The notes under the pieces are model-generated. The model was not told the origin of the DNA. It saw only the letters and a list, made by a program, of their open reading frames with translations, and made no database searches. The translations under genes and the position numbers were made by a program. This document shows positions 12,723-26,800 of a stretch of 64,000 nt of DNA, one piece after another (position 1 is the stretch's first letter; each line of letters begins with the position of its first letter). Source of the DNA: Linepithema humile (lineage: Eukaryota; Arthropoda; Insecta; Hymenoptera; Formicidae); NCBI RefSeq assembly GCF_040581485.1, contig NC_090129.1, positions 18,223,264 through 18,287,263 on the forward strand, given 5' to 3'.

Positions 12723-12835
12723 GCTGATGGCGGCGGGATCTCCTTACAATTCGTCTAGCTTTGCGTCATGTCGAGACTTTTTCAGACATCAAGTAATTAG
12801 CACGATCTCATTTATTCGTATATTTCAGACAGCCT
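12698..12835 (-). other. Proposed Ly6 exon carrying 5'UTR plus the start codon
   Basis: On the minus strand TTTGTAATTTCAG at about 12848-12836 is a good acceptor. It begins an exon with 113 bases of leader, then ATG at 12722 and 25 coding bases up to the GTGAGT donor at 12697. The coding part is well supported. The 5' boundary is inferred from the acceptor only. Confidence 0.45.
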
Positions 12836-12907
12836 CTGAAATTACAAATTGATCTTATTACGAGTCGATCGATGTTAAATATTAATTAAACAAAAAATTT
12901 AAGCTAG

Positions 12908-13109
12908 TTTTTTAATATTTTTGATTAGTCAATAACTCTTGATTTTTTTGGCATTGGAATCATTTACGTCATCTTCCTTAATTAATATGCACATATAATT
13001 TTTTAATATTTTTGATTAGTGAATAACTCTTGATATTTTTTGACATTGAAATTATTTTTTGGCATTGGAATCATTACGTCATCTTCCTCAGTTGATATGC
13101 AAATACATA
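12908..13109. repeat. Tandem duplication of a unit of about 90-105 bp
   Basis: Copy one starts at 12908 (TTTTTTAATATTTTTGATTA) and runs to about 12996. Copy two starts at 12999 with the same bases and ends near 13109. Shared blocks include AATAACTCTTGAT, GGCATTGGAATCATT and ACGTCATCTTCCT. Copy two has an extra internal duplication of the TTTGRCATTGRAAT piece, which accounts for its greater length. Confidence 0.85.
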
Positions 13110-14090
13110 CGTGTGTTTAAAATATCTCATATTACGCGACATTTAATTTAAACACAAATTATCTCAATGAGATAATAACGTATTAAACTCGTTTAACTCG
13201 TCGCAAAGTTCAGCGTTATAAGATTTCGTTATAAGTCATCCAATAACAGCAAAATGTTAAGTATATGCTAACAAACTTTTAATTTGAGCTATAATACTTA
13301 CTAATTAATAAATACGCTGCTTAATAAAGTAAATTAGAATTTTTTAACATAAAGCTTAATATTATTCTGATAAATGCAATTTTACTACATACAATTTTTA
13401 AATAAAATTTTAAAAACTCATTATCATCATTATAGAAAAATATAAAATCTGAATCTTTAAGCAAATAGAAAAATAGTTTTTTTATATTTATTTATTTAAA
13501 TTTTTTGATAGAATTAAATCATTTATTTAATAATAATTAAAACGATAGAATCAATTTTTTCTTCTATCATATTAAGTTTGATTATTCATTTGATTATTTT
13601 ATTTTAATTTATTCCACAGTAGTAAAAAGATTACTTATTTAATCAGTCCAAAAATTTTCAAATTTATTTTAAAAAATTAAATTCCTGTAAGCTTTTTTTA
13701 ATTTGCATACATTATTTATGCAAAGTATTTTATTTTATTTTATAGTAATAATAACTTACAATCAGCTAAAAGTTAGCAATATTCAATTCGAATATGGATC
13801 AAAGCTACATAAAATAAAATATGTATTATTTGTATTTAGACTGTGAAACAGATTTAACATATTCATAGAATCTATCTGCAATTGGCACATACTTTTTCGT
13901 TTTTGCATCACCGAGTTTAAAAGAATTAATTTTCTCGTGGCACCACTAGTGTCTTTTTCATAAACGATATCTCGAACACAAAGCCTATTTTGTTTTACTG
14001 GTTGTTGTCAGTATCGTCCCTCAATGTCGTTCCGCAATCTCGAATTCTATTGTTGACTGTGTAGTGAGACTGGCACTCTTCCGGACTTAC

Positions 14091-14275
14091 ACCCTCTTTA
14101 AGCTCAGACACCCCAGTGCGTCTATCGACGAGTCTACATCACCGATGCATAACGATGGTGAAATGCGCGTAACGAGGGCACAATGCAGCACGATGCAGTT
14201 TTGCGAGGCACCACGATGCTACTACACGATTGCGACTACGCTGTAAAAGCGTCGTACAATCGCTTTTACGGAACT
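14091..14275 (-). other. Candidate non-coding first exon and start site of the Ly6 gene
   Basis: Inside a CpG-rich island (14040-14420) the minus strand carries TCAGTT, the arthropod initiator motif, with its A at about 14275. About 185 bases on there is a strong donor, GTAAGTCC, at 14090. Together with the acceptor at 12836 this gives a 5'UTR intron of about 1.25 kb. The exon holds a very short upstream frame (ATG CAT CGG TGA). No transcript evidence is available, so this is inference. Confidence 0.35.
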
Positions 14276-15037
14276 GACTAGCGCGGGACCGAGCGCGACC
14301 GCGCGCGACCAGAGCGCGGATTCAGGTCGATCAATATGAGCAGGAGTCGCCAGTGCATGCCACGTGCTCACGTTGCGGCAACTGTACCGATAAAGCTGCT
14401 ACTGCTCGAGAAAGACTTGTATAGCCGTACAATAGCTTTTGTTGTTCCCATTTGACACAAAGCCTTTAAATCAGAAGTAGTCGTAAAAGTTGTAATCAGT
14501 AATACAATTGTCGTTAGACCAGGAAAATGTCAGGATAATTCTCTATAAAGGTATGAGTCGGCAGAAGCAGCGCTTGCGCATTTCGGGGGTTGATTTCCTA
14601 CAGAGTTTGAAAGCTCGAAAAATGAATATTAATATTCTTTGATAATATTTTGTAAAATTATCTAACAATTAATCTCAACGCACTATTTTAGACAACTCAA
14701 GATGTATGCATCATATCTATATATTTATGTATTATTGTTGTCAATGAAAAATCTAAAACTGTATGTTTTACAATTACAATTTTGTTATACGTTAAAATAT
14801 TTATATATTATATATTGTTATATATTATGTATATTTTAATTTTATTATATAATTTATTAATTATTTGTTAATATTATGTCTAATCTCTCACATTTATTAA
14901 ACATTTGAAGACATAAAATTGTCCGATTTCAAATACATATATGATACATCCAATGCGCACATTTCGAGCTTTCTAAAATTGATATAATTTATGTGAAACG
15001 ATATTCTTGCGTATATATATTTTTGCTATTTTAAAGC

Positions 15038-15053
15038 AATATATATATATATT
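15038..15053. repeat. Short (TA)n tract
   Basis: CAATATATATATATATTG is a simple AT microsatellite inside an AT-rich stretch (14790-15060) with many TATATTA steps. Confidence 0.7.
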
Positions 15054-15455
15054 GTGTTTTTCATTCTCTTGTTTATTTATCTTGTTTAATTTTTGGCACT
15101 TTCCAATGATTCTTAAACGCATTTGAGTGTGTAATTTTCGTTATTTTGGATACTTTAAGGTAATAATTTATAAGACATTCATCTATTTCTTTATTGGCTT
15201 AAATTCGTTTAAATGCAATTATTTATGAACTAAAAGAGAAATAATTTTGCTTGTTTTTAATAACAAATTATTGGTTATGTAATTCTGCGAAATATTTTGT
15301 TAATGTGGAACATTAACATAAACAATAAAAAATCGTAAAATTTATTACAATTTATTCTGTTAAAATATAAACCTAAGCTAGTAAATCTATAAAAACTTAT
15401 TTAAACTAAAAAATTTGTTACTTAGCGTTTTTGTATTACGAGGATTAATTAATAT

Positions 15456-15945
15456 GTAAAGAGACAAACGGTTGCATAGTTTCAAAACGGTTTATTCAAT
15501 CAATATAATAATTTACCTATTTTGCAACATAATTTCCTTCAACAATTATACACTTGTCCTATTCTCTCTCTACTTTTTTATTACAGTAGTAAAAAATGTT
15601 TGCTGTTTGAGCCAGATTTGCACATTTTTTGCAAATTAATATTTTTTGCAATAAACATTTTTTTCGCATCTTCGCTCCATGCTTCGTCGCATCTCTATAC
15701 TTTGGCGCTTAGATTTTGATTCATAATAATAGATCTAGGTCACAAATTACTATTCTTTCCAAAAATTTATCTTTTCAAGCAAATAACGAAAATGTGAAAG
15801 AAATGTGCAAAAAAATGTACTGAATAAAAAAGCTAGTAGAGACATGGGACAATATAACTGTTGTAAGAGATTATGTTGAAAAGTAGATAAATTGTTACGT
15901 TGATTGAATAAACCATATTGAAACTACAACCGTTTGTTTCTTTAC
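15456..15945. mobile_element. 490-bp non-autonomous DNA transposon with inverted repeats of about 110 bp
   Basis: The left end GTAAAGAGACAAACGGTTG and the inverse complement of the right end GTAAAGAAACAAACGGTTG begin two arms. The arms stay similar for about 110 bases, sharing GGTTTATTCAATCAA, AATTTA.CTA.TTT.CAACATAAT and a TTGTCC block. The interior of about 270 bp has no transposase frame; a 65-codon frame at 15522 is not convincing. Long arms with a short core suggest an internal deletion derivative. No clear target duplication is seen. Confidence 0.8.
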
Positions 15946-17008
15946 TTTAAACGACTCTCATAATGATTTCTAGAAAATATCGCGACTAGGGTAGAAGAAA
16001 GTTCTTTGTCAAGTTTTACTGTCCTATTAGTTGTCCCACTTTGTTTTTTTATATTAATTTTATGAATTATAATATTTAAAATATTTTATAAAATGTATTT
16101 TTTAATTCAGAAATTATTTTATTATACCTTAGATATATAATTATTTTATTATTTAATCAAATTTGCGATTTTATATTTGGTTTAAGAAATCAGCAAAATT
16201 TAATTAAAATAGAACATAAGTTTGCAAAACGCGTTTGAAGATAATTTTAATTGAGTTTGTGTGACCTTATATTTGTTTTGAAAAATGTTATTTAATTAAA
16301 ATAGTACAGATTTTACAGAATGCGTTCGAGAGTTATCTTGACTGACAAAATAAATGTGATATAAGATTGTGGACAAAATTTTGAAATACGGTAGCTTTGA
16401 ATTATAGGAAGAGAAAACTTTTTCTATGAAGAAACTTTCAAGAATTTTGTTTATCTTTCTTGAAAACTTTGAAGTTTTATCTTAAATAAAGTAGTATCTA
16501 ACTTTGGTACGCTGTCACGTATAAGTGATTTCGCTTATGTGATTATTTATGTCACCATTTAGCGCAATAATCTGATGTTTAATTAAAGATTTCTGATTCC
16601 GTGAAAAATAGTATAAACGATTTTGCAAAAGGTGATGGTAGACAAAAGTTTTTGCATGAAATATCACGTTGTTACAAAAATTTTAACTAAATATAACTGT
16701 TAGATATAACAAATTGTGACTTTTTGTTTAATTACATTTTTTAAAATGTTATTTATAAAAATAATATTTTATTATTTTAAATAACGGATAACAGATTATT
16801 AATTGGATATTTTTAATAGAATAATAATAATAATAATATTTCGAGTTTGTTTATAAAAAAATATGCTAAATATTAAATAGAAAGTATATCTACAATAGCA
16901 AATATAGGAATCTAGAAAGTTTACTTCTCTACTATCGATATACATATGTGCCTAAATAATAGGTCTAAAAGTATTGTCCATACAATAGAAAACAATTTAT
17001 ATGTAACT

Positions 17009-17196
17009 AGAGAAAAGCCTGAGAGAGGCCATGTCGTCGTTTTTCATACGATGCTTTCTCTAGGCCGTACAGTAACTAACTGCTAACTGGATCTATTTTA
17101 GAGCCGGCGGAACTACATGGCCAGATCCACTTGATCCACATGATAAAATGGCCGATTGGTGCATGTCCGTGCTAGCCCCTCTCAGGCTTCTCTCTG
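17009..17196. mobile_element. 188-bp hAT-like MITE with 8-bp target-site duplication
   Basis: ATGTAACT stands immediately left (17001-17008) and right (17197-17204) of the element. The termini AGAGAAAAGCCTGAGAGAGG and the inverse complement of the right end, CAGAGAGAAGCCTGAGAGGG, are matching inverted repeats. An 8-bp duplication with CAGAG-type ends is the hallmark of the hAT superfamily. There is no coding capacity, so it would depend on a transposase supplied in trans. Confidence 0.85.
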
Positions 17197-17470
17197 ATGT
17201 AACTAATATAAATTTAATTTTTATATAACCTCTTGGTATTTAATTTTTATAAGAATGAGAAATATAATAGAATATATTGGCAAAATAGAAACATTATAAT
17301 AATATTTTATGGCAAAAATGATATATGCTAAAAACATTGATTTTACAACAAAAGAAAGATTGTAAAAGAATCTATTTGTTTGGTTTTATATATGGTAAAG
17401 AAATTACAAATAAAACTAATTGCAATGCATCAAAAATACATTGCACAAGAAAAGAACTATATTTTGTCGA

Positions 17471-17495
17471 CCAGAGAGAAGCTTGAAAGTGAGGT
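17471..17495. mobile_element. Solitary end of a second copy of the same MITE family
   Basis: CCAGAGAGAAGCTTGAAAGT closely matches the terminus of the element at 17009-17196, but no partner end was found in the next several hundred bases. It is probably a truncated copy. Confidence 0.5.
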
Positions 17496-20400
17496 TATTT
17501 CTGCATTTTGCGTAGGATGCTTAAAACCGCTATTTAGTACTGCTGTCTATACGTCATAGTTGAAACTATACAGTCACCTGCATTTTGATACTGTCGATAA
17601 GTGACATTGCATGCATTTCGGTATATGTATATCCACAAATTGTAGATCAGAAATATGTATAAATTTAATTATATAATCAAATACAATGTAGTTTCAACTC
17701 TAAAATAGATGCAAATACTTCGTTATCGATAAATATTGATAGAACAGAAAAGAATGGAATAAAATTGGTGCATTGCAATAAATACAATCAATAACTGCGG
17801 ACGCGTGCTTTTCTATTATAAAAATTAGTTGGAATATATTGTATGAAATATTTGCGGTTTAAATCTTTAATTTTTTATATTTTTTTTTGGGTATTTTAAA
17901 AAGTTTTCCGAATATGGTATATATGCATATTACTTTTCTGCATTAGTTTATAATATAATATTTATTTCTGAAAAAATATAAAAAACACCTTTAATTATGT
18001 AAACAATATTAATTCTTTGATCCGTTTAACAGAACTGTTGTCGTGCAACTGACCAAAGAACACACAGCGCGTAATTGTTACTAAACAGAGATTTTAGAGA
18101 TCTTCATCATGCTAAAATTTAAATACTGTGTCAAGCGTCGCGCAATCATAATTAATCGTGTTTTTTCGTGATAAACTACTAAGATAAAGAGAAAATCTGG
18201 CGATAAACAACGGCGAATCAATCTTAAACTAATTCATTATAATTATTTTTCAATTGTTATTTTATTACAGTATTTATTATTTATAAAAATGAGTATTTTT
18301 AACGTATTTAATATATTTATAATTAATATACATAAAATTTACATAAAGAATTTATTTTTTTATGATTATATAACACTTTTCTAAATATCTGATTAAAGCG
18401 TGAATGTCGCGAGCAGACGATGCGCGCGCGTGTGGAATGTACTAGCGACGACAGAGACGAGATACACGACATGCAAGACACACAGAGAATAAAGTCACAC
18501 GTTTTTATTTGGGTATTTAATCAGGTTGCGCGCGGATAATTATGCACATCAGAGTAGCAGTTTGCAAGGCGTGTACTACGAAAGCGATGCAATAAGAGAA
18601 CGTTCGGAACTTCGCGGAGTTTTATAAATTTGGTGAAAGAATATTCAAGTATTCCGACGCTTTGTCTCATGTGCGAGTCTTGATTAGTGAGTCATGAATT
18701 TTGTACCTATTTCGTGCAAAAGCGGTTGTTTTGTTGATTTGCTCGTACTTTAGATAAACAGTTGAGATTTTGACGATTACGATTCTAACCTGGTTTCTAG
18801 AGGCTGTGTCGAGAATATTTTTTAAAGCTATAAAGACCAGGAGAATTATTTACAATGATAATTCGCACGAGATACTTTAATGTAGGGCTAATTTGACGCT
18901 CTTTTTTAGTCGCTAATGCGCGTTTCGACGCATAGTACGCATTTATTGTGAACGAAGGGTAACGCGGTATTTCGCGTGGCACATTAAGCAACAGAATGCG
19001 ATTAATTGTCGTGAATTTTAACGCAATTTTAAACAGTGAATTAAACATTAAATTTGAGTAATAATTATTTTAGAAATGTTAATTATTTTAAGTCATAACT
19101 TGTTAGATGGATTTGTATTTTACAGATCACAGCGTGTGCGTTGCCATTCCATTGCTATGTCGATGAATTTAGGTCAAATTATTCATATTTTTATTTTGAA
19201 TACATTTAAGAATTATATCAAATATATAGACCCGAATTAAAAAGATTAAAAAGTATAAGTTTAAAGGGAGAGACGTTAGAATATTATAAATAATTACAAC
19301 ATGTCATAAATATATGAATCAAAATGGATGGATTAAGACGAAATTAGTGTCAATATTCAACTTTGGAAAATTTTTTGTCGATTTATTGTGTGTACGAAAA
19401 AACACAAAATTCGCAAAATAGAGTTCATTATATCGATGCGTCATTTTTTGATATATTTTGGTATTTTCTTATGCAATAGAATATCAATTAATTTTAACAA
19501 TTCATAAATGTAGCACGAAATTGCACGGACAGACTATGTCGTTTATCGACAGTGTCGAAATGTAAGCGGTTGTATAATTTTGATTGTAAAATGCAGATAG
19601 TGGTACTCTGAATCTGTGTGTCTCGTGGAAAACATAGTCGCTCTTAGTCTTCTTTGTGGTGTAACACAATCGATTTAGCTGTATATATTGCTGACGTCAA
19701 TAGCAAGTAAATTTAAAATGTCCTCTTGCAAACCACTGCAATCGGGAGACTAACCTCAGCTTTATCGAAATAACCTGTAAAATTTGCAGTAACTTAAAAA
19801 TTCAAATTAGTAGTTTGTTTTATACAACAAATGTTTTATTTGTAATGTAGTGCTAAGAATCAACTTTTATTGAAATATTTTATTAAAAAAAAAAGTATTT
19901 GTTAATAGTCTAAAATATAAAAAACGATAAATTAACAATTAGTAAATGTTTAATTACAAATCTAGATTATTATTATTCAAAGATAAGTGATTAACTAAAT
20001 TGCAATTGAACTAAATTTGGCAAGTGGTTATATATTAATATAATTATTTATTAGTTCCATAAACAAATTACAGCGTTAAATTAAATGATAAATATAACAT
20101 TAATACAATCAACAACCGTAATATTTTACACTATAACACGTGAGAAATTACGTTTTATAAAAATTTACGTTAAATGTCAGAACATAAGTGTTTATTTTTA
20201 TACGATTTTAAAAGTAAAATTTATAACATTGAATGTAAAAGCGTGCAGGCATTTTATTACATTAGGCATCCTTAAAAAGGATGTTCAAGTTTTACTAGTA
20301 GGAAAGCCGTGAAACGGCCCTGACTTCAACGCGTGAAAGATGCATCGGTGCACTTCGCAGCGCGGAGTGCATGTGACGCGAATTGGCCTTGCCACGATTG

Positions 20401-23400
20401 CCCCGGCCGCACCGGTGCATCGCGCAGAGCCCGCGCGCCGCAGTGAACGGCTGCAGTCGAGTCATTATGCAGGTACTGCCGTCTGTCGCTTTAGCTCGTC
20501 CACGACCGCAGACCGACGTTGAGTGTTGACTGTCGCCGGTGTTGACTCCCAGTGCACTTGCATCCTGACGCGATGCTGCACTCGTCTCGTCGCCGCATCG
20601 CGCCGGTGAACCGCTGAATCTATTATATCACGCTGAATATAATTTCCGGTTTATGACAAAACGAGTGAGACTGTCGTTTCGCTCCATCGCTCAACCATGT
20701 TTCGCTTGCTTGCTACGAACTCATTAATCCTTCCTGGGCATCTGTGCCATGCGGGATGTTTCTTTTATCTCGATAATTTGTAATGTTTCGGTTTCAACGC
20801 GTATCAACTTAAGTATTAACTGTTTTTTTGTTGATTATGGAATGTATTGTATTATTTTTAGATGAAATATAAATGGCACTTTCTTGCAAATTAGGATAAA
20901 GAGAGAACAAATAAGAAAATTCTATAAATATATCAGTTAATTCAATTAACGTTATTAATATTGTTAAGTTACCTCAAATTATTGTGATGAAATAACAAGT
21001 CTAAGTAAAAACTTGAGACTTTATTTTTTAATCTCACTGTAGAAAAGATTTTAACAGGTTTTAGTAACTATTTTTTAGTTTTAGTAAGTATTTTTACTTA
21101 ATTCGGAGTTTATATATAAAACATTCAAATCAAAAACATTGTCTCAATTGAGTTTTGCTTTCAGTAAATATCGATCCACTTCACTTAAATATTCTTACTC
21201 GTGCGTTTTACCTGCTATTTTCACCAGAGCAGTATTTTCACTGGTAAACTTTGCGAGTTGCAGTCCATAAATCTCGATACATAGCAATTACTTCCGGCTA
21301 AAATTACAATGTCGTGATGGAACTGGTCATCGACTATGCGGCTAGCTTGCGATTTGTAGTTTTGTCGTGGTCGCTGATTAATTGTACTTTTTAGATCGCG
21401 AAGAACTCACACTAAACTCGAAAAACTCATTTGGCACGTAATTGTTCCATCAAAGAAATTCTCTTTGACGAAGCCAATGACATAATTAAACAAAGTCAAG
21501 GACGATCATGTTAAGGTACGATGTTCTCTTTCATCGATCATATTATTAAAGGGCTTTGATAGGGTTTGAGTTGTTGGAAAATTAAACCTGGAAAAGTGTA
21601 TGAAGCAATTCAGCTAAAACTTACGTCTTTGTTGGGAAAGATCGATCTCTATTTAACTCATTATGACGTATCGCGAAAAATATAAGGTACAAAAATATTT
21701 TAGAGTAATTTATTAAATAAGTTGAATCTTCCGAATCATTATTTTAAAAAATTATTTGCTTAATTTTGTTTTGTGCGCTGTATATTTATTCTATTCTGTG
21801 TATTTTAAAATTTCGAAAAACTGAAACAAAAGAACAAAAGTTGTGTGATAAATAATTTCGGATTTTTCAAATAAATTAAAGTTTATTTTTTGGGGGTCAG
21901 ACAAAGCGCAGTTTAGTTAACAAGTCAAATTAAATATTTGTTTGTCGAAATTGTAATCAAGTTTTGCTCGTATCACGATTTTTTAAGGTACTGCGTAAAA
22001 AACAATAACACCTATTGGAAAATCCGAAATTACTTACACAACCCAATTTTTTTCTCGGTTTAAGAATAGATGTTTGTAAATAATAAATTGTGTAGTGCTA
22101 TCTTAAGCACACATCTATTATTCCACAATATCAATGCAATGGCCTGTTTATATCGTTGATTAGCAGGATTCCGCTTATAATCGTTACGCAAGCACATGTC
22201 ATGCTACAAATTACTATTAAGGTAACCAAAGTGGAATTGCATGATTAAATTTTCTATGAAAATTTGACTCAATAAATAAATTTTGTATCAAACATTATTT
22301 ATCGGTGCATTATTTCGTTTTTGTAGTTAAATAGCTTTTTGATCTCAACACATGGCTGCTATGATTCGATTTGTATTCAACGTTATTGCATATGAATACC
22401 ATCATCCAATCGATTGCCTAATTAGCATCTATCGATGGTTTAAATAATCTGGTTTTGCCGGTTAAACCATTCCGATAATGTATACTGGCATAAAGGTTGA
22501 TTTACGCAATTTTCAGTAATTTTCATTCTGCATATCAAACAAAACGAAATGATTCAAAATAAATAAGTTGTATGAACAAGTTTTTGATTAGATATTTATG
22601 TTAACAAAAGTGCTATGCAGTTTAAATTGCTTTTTCATATAATTATTTATTTTTTTATTCTCTATAATATGTAATTGTTGTATTAGACAAATCTGAATCT
22701 TGCTGTGTTTTGAATGAAATCATTATATTTATATATATCTTCTAATTTTATTTGTGTCTTTGTCTGCTGTTGGCATTATTAACTATATTTAATCAACAAT
22801 ACCAATTCTTTCAAATTATTAATAAATGCTAATCAGACAAGCAATCGGATATTTATATACAATAACATTATATTATACAAATATAAATAATATTAATCAC
22901 GTTTTGGGATTCAACAACTATTTTCTCACAAGAACGAAATAGTGCGTTCGCAAAAATGAACAAAATAATGTTTAATACACAATTTATTTATTTTAGTTTA
23001 ATTTATACAAAAAAATTTTTATTGTGTAATCACTTTGTTGTCGAAAACTACAACAACAACGAATTAGGTCCCTGGTTTTTGAATTGTCTACATCAGTAGC
23101 CGGTATACGAAACAATGACACGCGCGGCTGACCCCGCCCGGTCTTTAACTTCGAAGTGACCGATCGAAGCACTTGGCCGATGCTATAAATACACATCGGG
23201 TGCTCACGAGCGCTAGATAAATCACCGAACTTGAGGAGCGTCTCTTGGCTCTTGGGGTATGCGATCGCTGCACGATCGCGGTTGCGTGACTCGCCGGCTC
23301 CCTGACCTTTAGAATTTCTTTCACGAATCCTATTTGCACTCAATGACGTTGCAGTCGCCGAAATAAGCCCGCGGTGGGTCGTGAAATATTGCTTCGTTAC

Positions 23401-26400
23401 GCTAATTTCGTATCCTCCTCTGTTTTATACTGGTGCATGTCGATTGCACATTTCTCTCCGCACTAAAGACACACCGGATTAACTTTCTCAAATATAAATT
23501 TCGGCAGCGAGTAGTTGACCGGTTTTGCCCATTTGATTTTGGGTTTATGGCAAGATGATTGCACAGCTTATTTTAGAATTGGATGAAAAGGTGCAATTGG
23601 ATTGCGCGATATAGTTAACTCAGATTAAATTTCAGGCTTTAATCTCCACATATTTCGTTTCCACGGTTATCTTTTTGGATCATTGGATTTATTCAAGATT
23701 GGTTCTCAGTGAGCCATTCGTTTTCGCGGTTATATTTACGAAACACTAGACATAATTGGTAAGATTATTGAAGAAGCGAACGACAGTTACATGTTCTAAT
23801 TGAGTTCAATGAAAAATCCGATACAGAAAAATTGAGACAAAATTTGTAACATTGTAACATTTTAGAAACAGATGAGTTTATCAATTAAACGCAAATGCAA
23901 TTTCAGCAATAGTGCTGAAATAATCTGAAGGAATTACAAAAATGAAACAAGAACCTGATTTTTCGGAGTAAATTAAATTTTCCAAAATAGCAATAACTCT
24001 AAACTACAAAATTGCACATTTGTAGTTTTGTCGACGATATAATTTTATACAAATCTTTCATTTTAGGAATAATATTTGTTTTACAGTTTTAGCATTTGGA
24101 ATATAAAAATATTTCAATTCTTTATTGCCTTAATTTAAAAGTTAGTTAAAAATAAAACCTGCGTGTCAATTAATCAATCGATACGTATTGTATTGTAGAA
24201 GAATAGTGTTCAAGGAAAAACGCAAATACGGGTTTGGTGCGCGAATTTCTTTTGTTGACCGCTATGAGCTGACGTAGTGCGTCGTGTCGACGCTACGATA
24301 TCACTGTTGGGGCGACTTGTCGGAGTACATGGTAAACTTTTACTACTGACAGAAACGGAGCCCGTCTCACCGATGAAACGCTCGCTCCACTGATACGTGA
24401 GTTTGACTCGTGAGTGGCTCGTACTACTTGCTGATGCGAGATTCGGTTAGCTAGCCTCTGCTTGTTCAGTCGAAAGTAATATTGTCGACAAAAATACATT
24501 GTCGAATCTTTCCACCAACTTTGTACTGCGCGCATTGCACAGATTTCTATAAACAGAATATTGTATTTAAAGGAAAAACATTAATTTTGTTTTTAATATT
24601 TTGTATATACAAATTAATTACATATGCAAATTTTTTATAGCAAAGTAATCTAAGACTGATAAAAAAATACAAAAATAGAAAAACAAGAAGTTTATGACAG
24701 TTTGTACATTAACACGAAAATGTAATGACGTTATATTATACAAATCTGTGGACCTAAAATGATTGCAATCAAGTGAAGAGTAGGAAGCTCGTGCGGTGCA
24801 TTGCGATCTATCAGCACTTCTGCACTCAACTAATCAAACAATTACGATCTAGCAATTAAACTTAGTTAATATCGCCAATATTAGTTCAATCGCGTTTAAC
24901 GAACGCAACCGAATTACAATTGTGTGCCGTGCACGTCTTACATTACTAATGAAAAGCAGAGAGCATCATGATTAGCATTAGAGACTTGTATGCAGTTGCA
25001 TCGCACACCGATCACTCGTGATATGATTTCACTATATTCGAGAGATACTGTATATTTATTTAAACGTATATGAAATAGTTATTTTTTTAGAAGTCTAGCA
25101 TAAAATCATAAATAATTTTACAATTGTACAAATTTTTTTACATAATATTTAATAATTTTTTTTAAATATATCAATAAATAAGGAATTCCGTAAGAACAAA
25201 ATTATCGCTCAAAAACAAATAATTCATCTAAAGCACAGTTCACAGATTAATTCAACACTCGATCGAAAGAGCAAGAGCAAAATAAAAACTAGGACGCGCA
25301 GTCGAAAAAGTTGCACCGGGATTTCGGATGCCAATTTTGTAGCCGCAGGATGGAAAGTTGTCGATAGCCAAATCTGCAGCAAAATAATGCATTGCGCGCG
25401 TATCTAACTCTGATTAATTTCGACTATGCTGACTTTCTTCTGATTGACGCTAACAATGGCATTTAATTAAATTTATTTGTACAAAGGTATTCTATCTTGT
25501 GTAATACTGGCTGCATTGAAAACCAATTCCAAAAGATATAAAAAAAAGATCTCCATTTTTGCTATGCATTTAGTGCTTAATGCAGTTATTTGATTTTTAT
25601 TTCATGTTTAGCATCATTCTTCTGTTAGATCAATTAGAAGCTTAAATTAAATTAAACAATCACGTTTAAAGTTAAAAATATACGGATTGAAGAATATAGG
25701 TCAGAGATTTTTTCAATTTTTGAAAAAAAAGTCTATCTTTCTTAAGGAGAACAATTATTTGAGAAATAGCTAATGGTATGCCTGCATGACATAAATATTA
25801 TAAACCATGACATGAGTATTATAAGTCACTTCTTTTAATTAATTTTCTAAAACAAATTTTAAACTTCTGAGATAATGTAAAATCTAGGTCACCTTTCATA
25901 TAGAACTCTGTAATTTTAATAAAATGTTAATTATGATAAGAGACATGTAGTACAAAAATAATACTTTTATATAAAATTTATTGATTTAATTTTTTGTCGT
26001 TATATTGAATTCTATGTCAATTATTTGAATTTGTTGTAATTTAATCAATAAAAGTATTGATTAAATTATGTCAAATTTTATAACTCTTTGAAATAAAGAG
26101 CTGTACTGATTTTTGTAATATAAAAATGTGACAAAGTCGACCCAATTTTGTTGTCATTTATTCTTATCGAATAAAATAATTTAATAATATACACTTTAAT
26201 ATTACAATAATACTTGGAATGTAATATTTAATAGAAGATATTGGCATTTTTTTGTCATACTATATTAAAATACGTGCAATCTTCTGCAATCTTCTTTATA
26301 CATTTATGATAATTGTCCTCTGTTCTTATTAATCTTTATGGAAATACTTCTTTTCGGTTATCATCGACATTGTCCGTTCTGTGAAGTACCGATGTTGTTC

Positions 26401-26479
26401 GCAGAAAGTATCGAATAGTCATCGATGTTTGCGGTATTCGATGTCGGACAAGTAAGGTATCAATACCCTGTTATATTTA

Positions 26480-26800
26480 AACATCCCCAGTCCAGTTACA
26501 AGCGCCGACTGTAGTGTAGCCTGCCGCGCCGGCGGGCACTTCCGCGTAACCGACCTCGACAAGCCGGGGCGAAACGAGGTCAGGAACGGCGCACACGACG
26601 CCGAACGAGGGTCGCGCGTTCGCCTCGCGGCCCATCGGCGCGGTGCGGCGCGACGGCAGCCTAGCTGCTGCCAGCCGGGGGTAGTTCGCCCGCTCGGAGC
26701 CGCTCGGCTCGATTCGACGACGCCGCGCGGGGACACCCTCTCGCGGCACTCTACCTGCACACCTGCAACGCGCGACCACACACACCTGTACACATACCTA
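26480..26800. promoter_or_regulatory. Strong CpG island, putative promoter region of the plus-strand gene
   Basis: About 320 bases are very rich in CG dinucleotides (for example GCCGCGCCGGCGGGC and GCGCGGTGCGGCGCGACGG), with AT-rich DNA on both sides. Long open frames occur on both strands here, including one of 167 codons on minus, but they start at non-ATG codons. They are expected where stop codons are depleted. It lies about 900 bp upstream of a second CpG-rich block that begins the presumed first exon. Confidence 0.45.

Larger units (their letters stand above)
14276..26470. other. Intergenic region without a supportable gene
   Basis: This is AT-rich DNA with CpG-denser islands at 18400-18620, 20320-20640, 23090-23420 and 24240-24540. 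The island at 20320-20640 is the most promoter-like. It has dense CpG, a CAG|GTACTG step at about 20471 and a short ATG frame (MLHSSRRRIAPVNR) at about 20572, but no exon chain can be built from it. Frames of 60-116 codons here start at non-ATG codons and look random. The mobile elements at 15.5 and 17.0 kb lie inside. Confidence 0.55.

Noticed and set aside
22993..23343. 116-codon minus-strand frame
   Set aside because: It starts with TTG, overlaps another open frame on the same strand, and has no motif or splice support.
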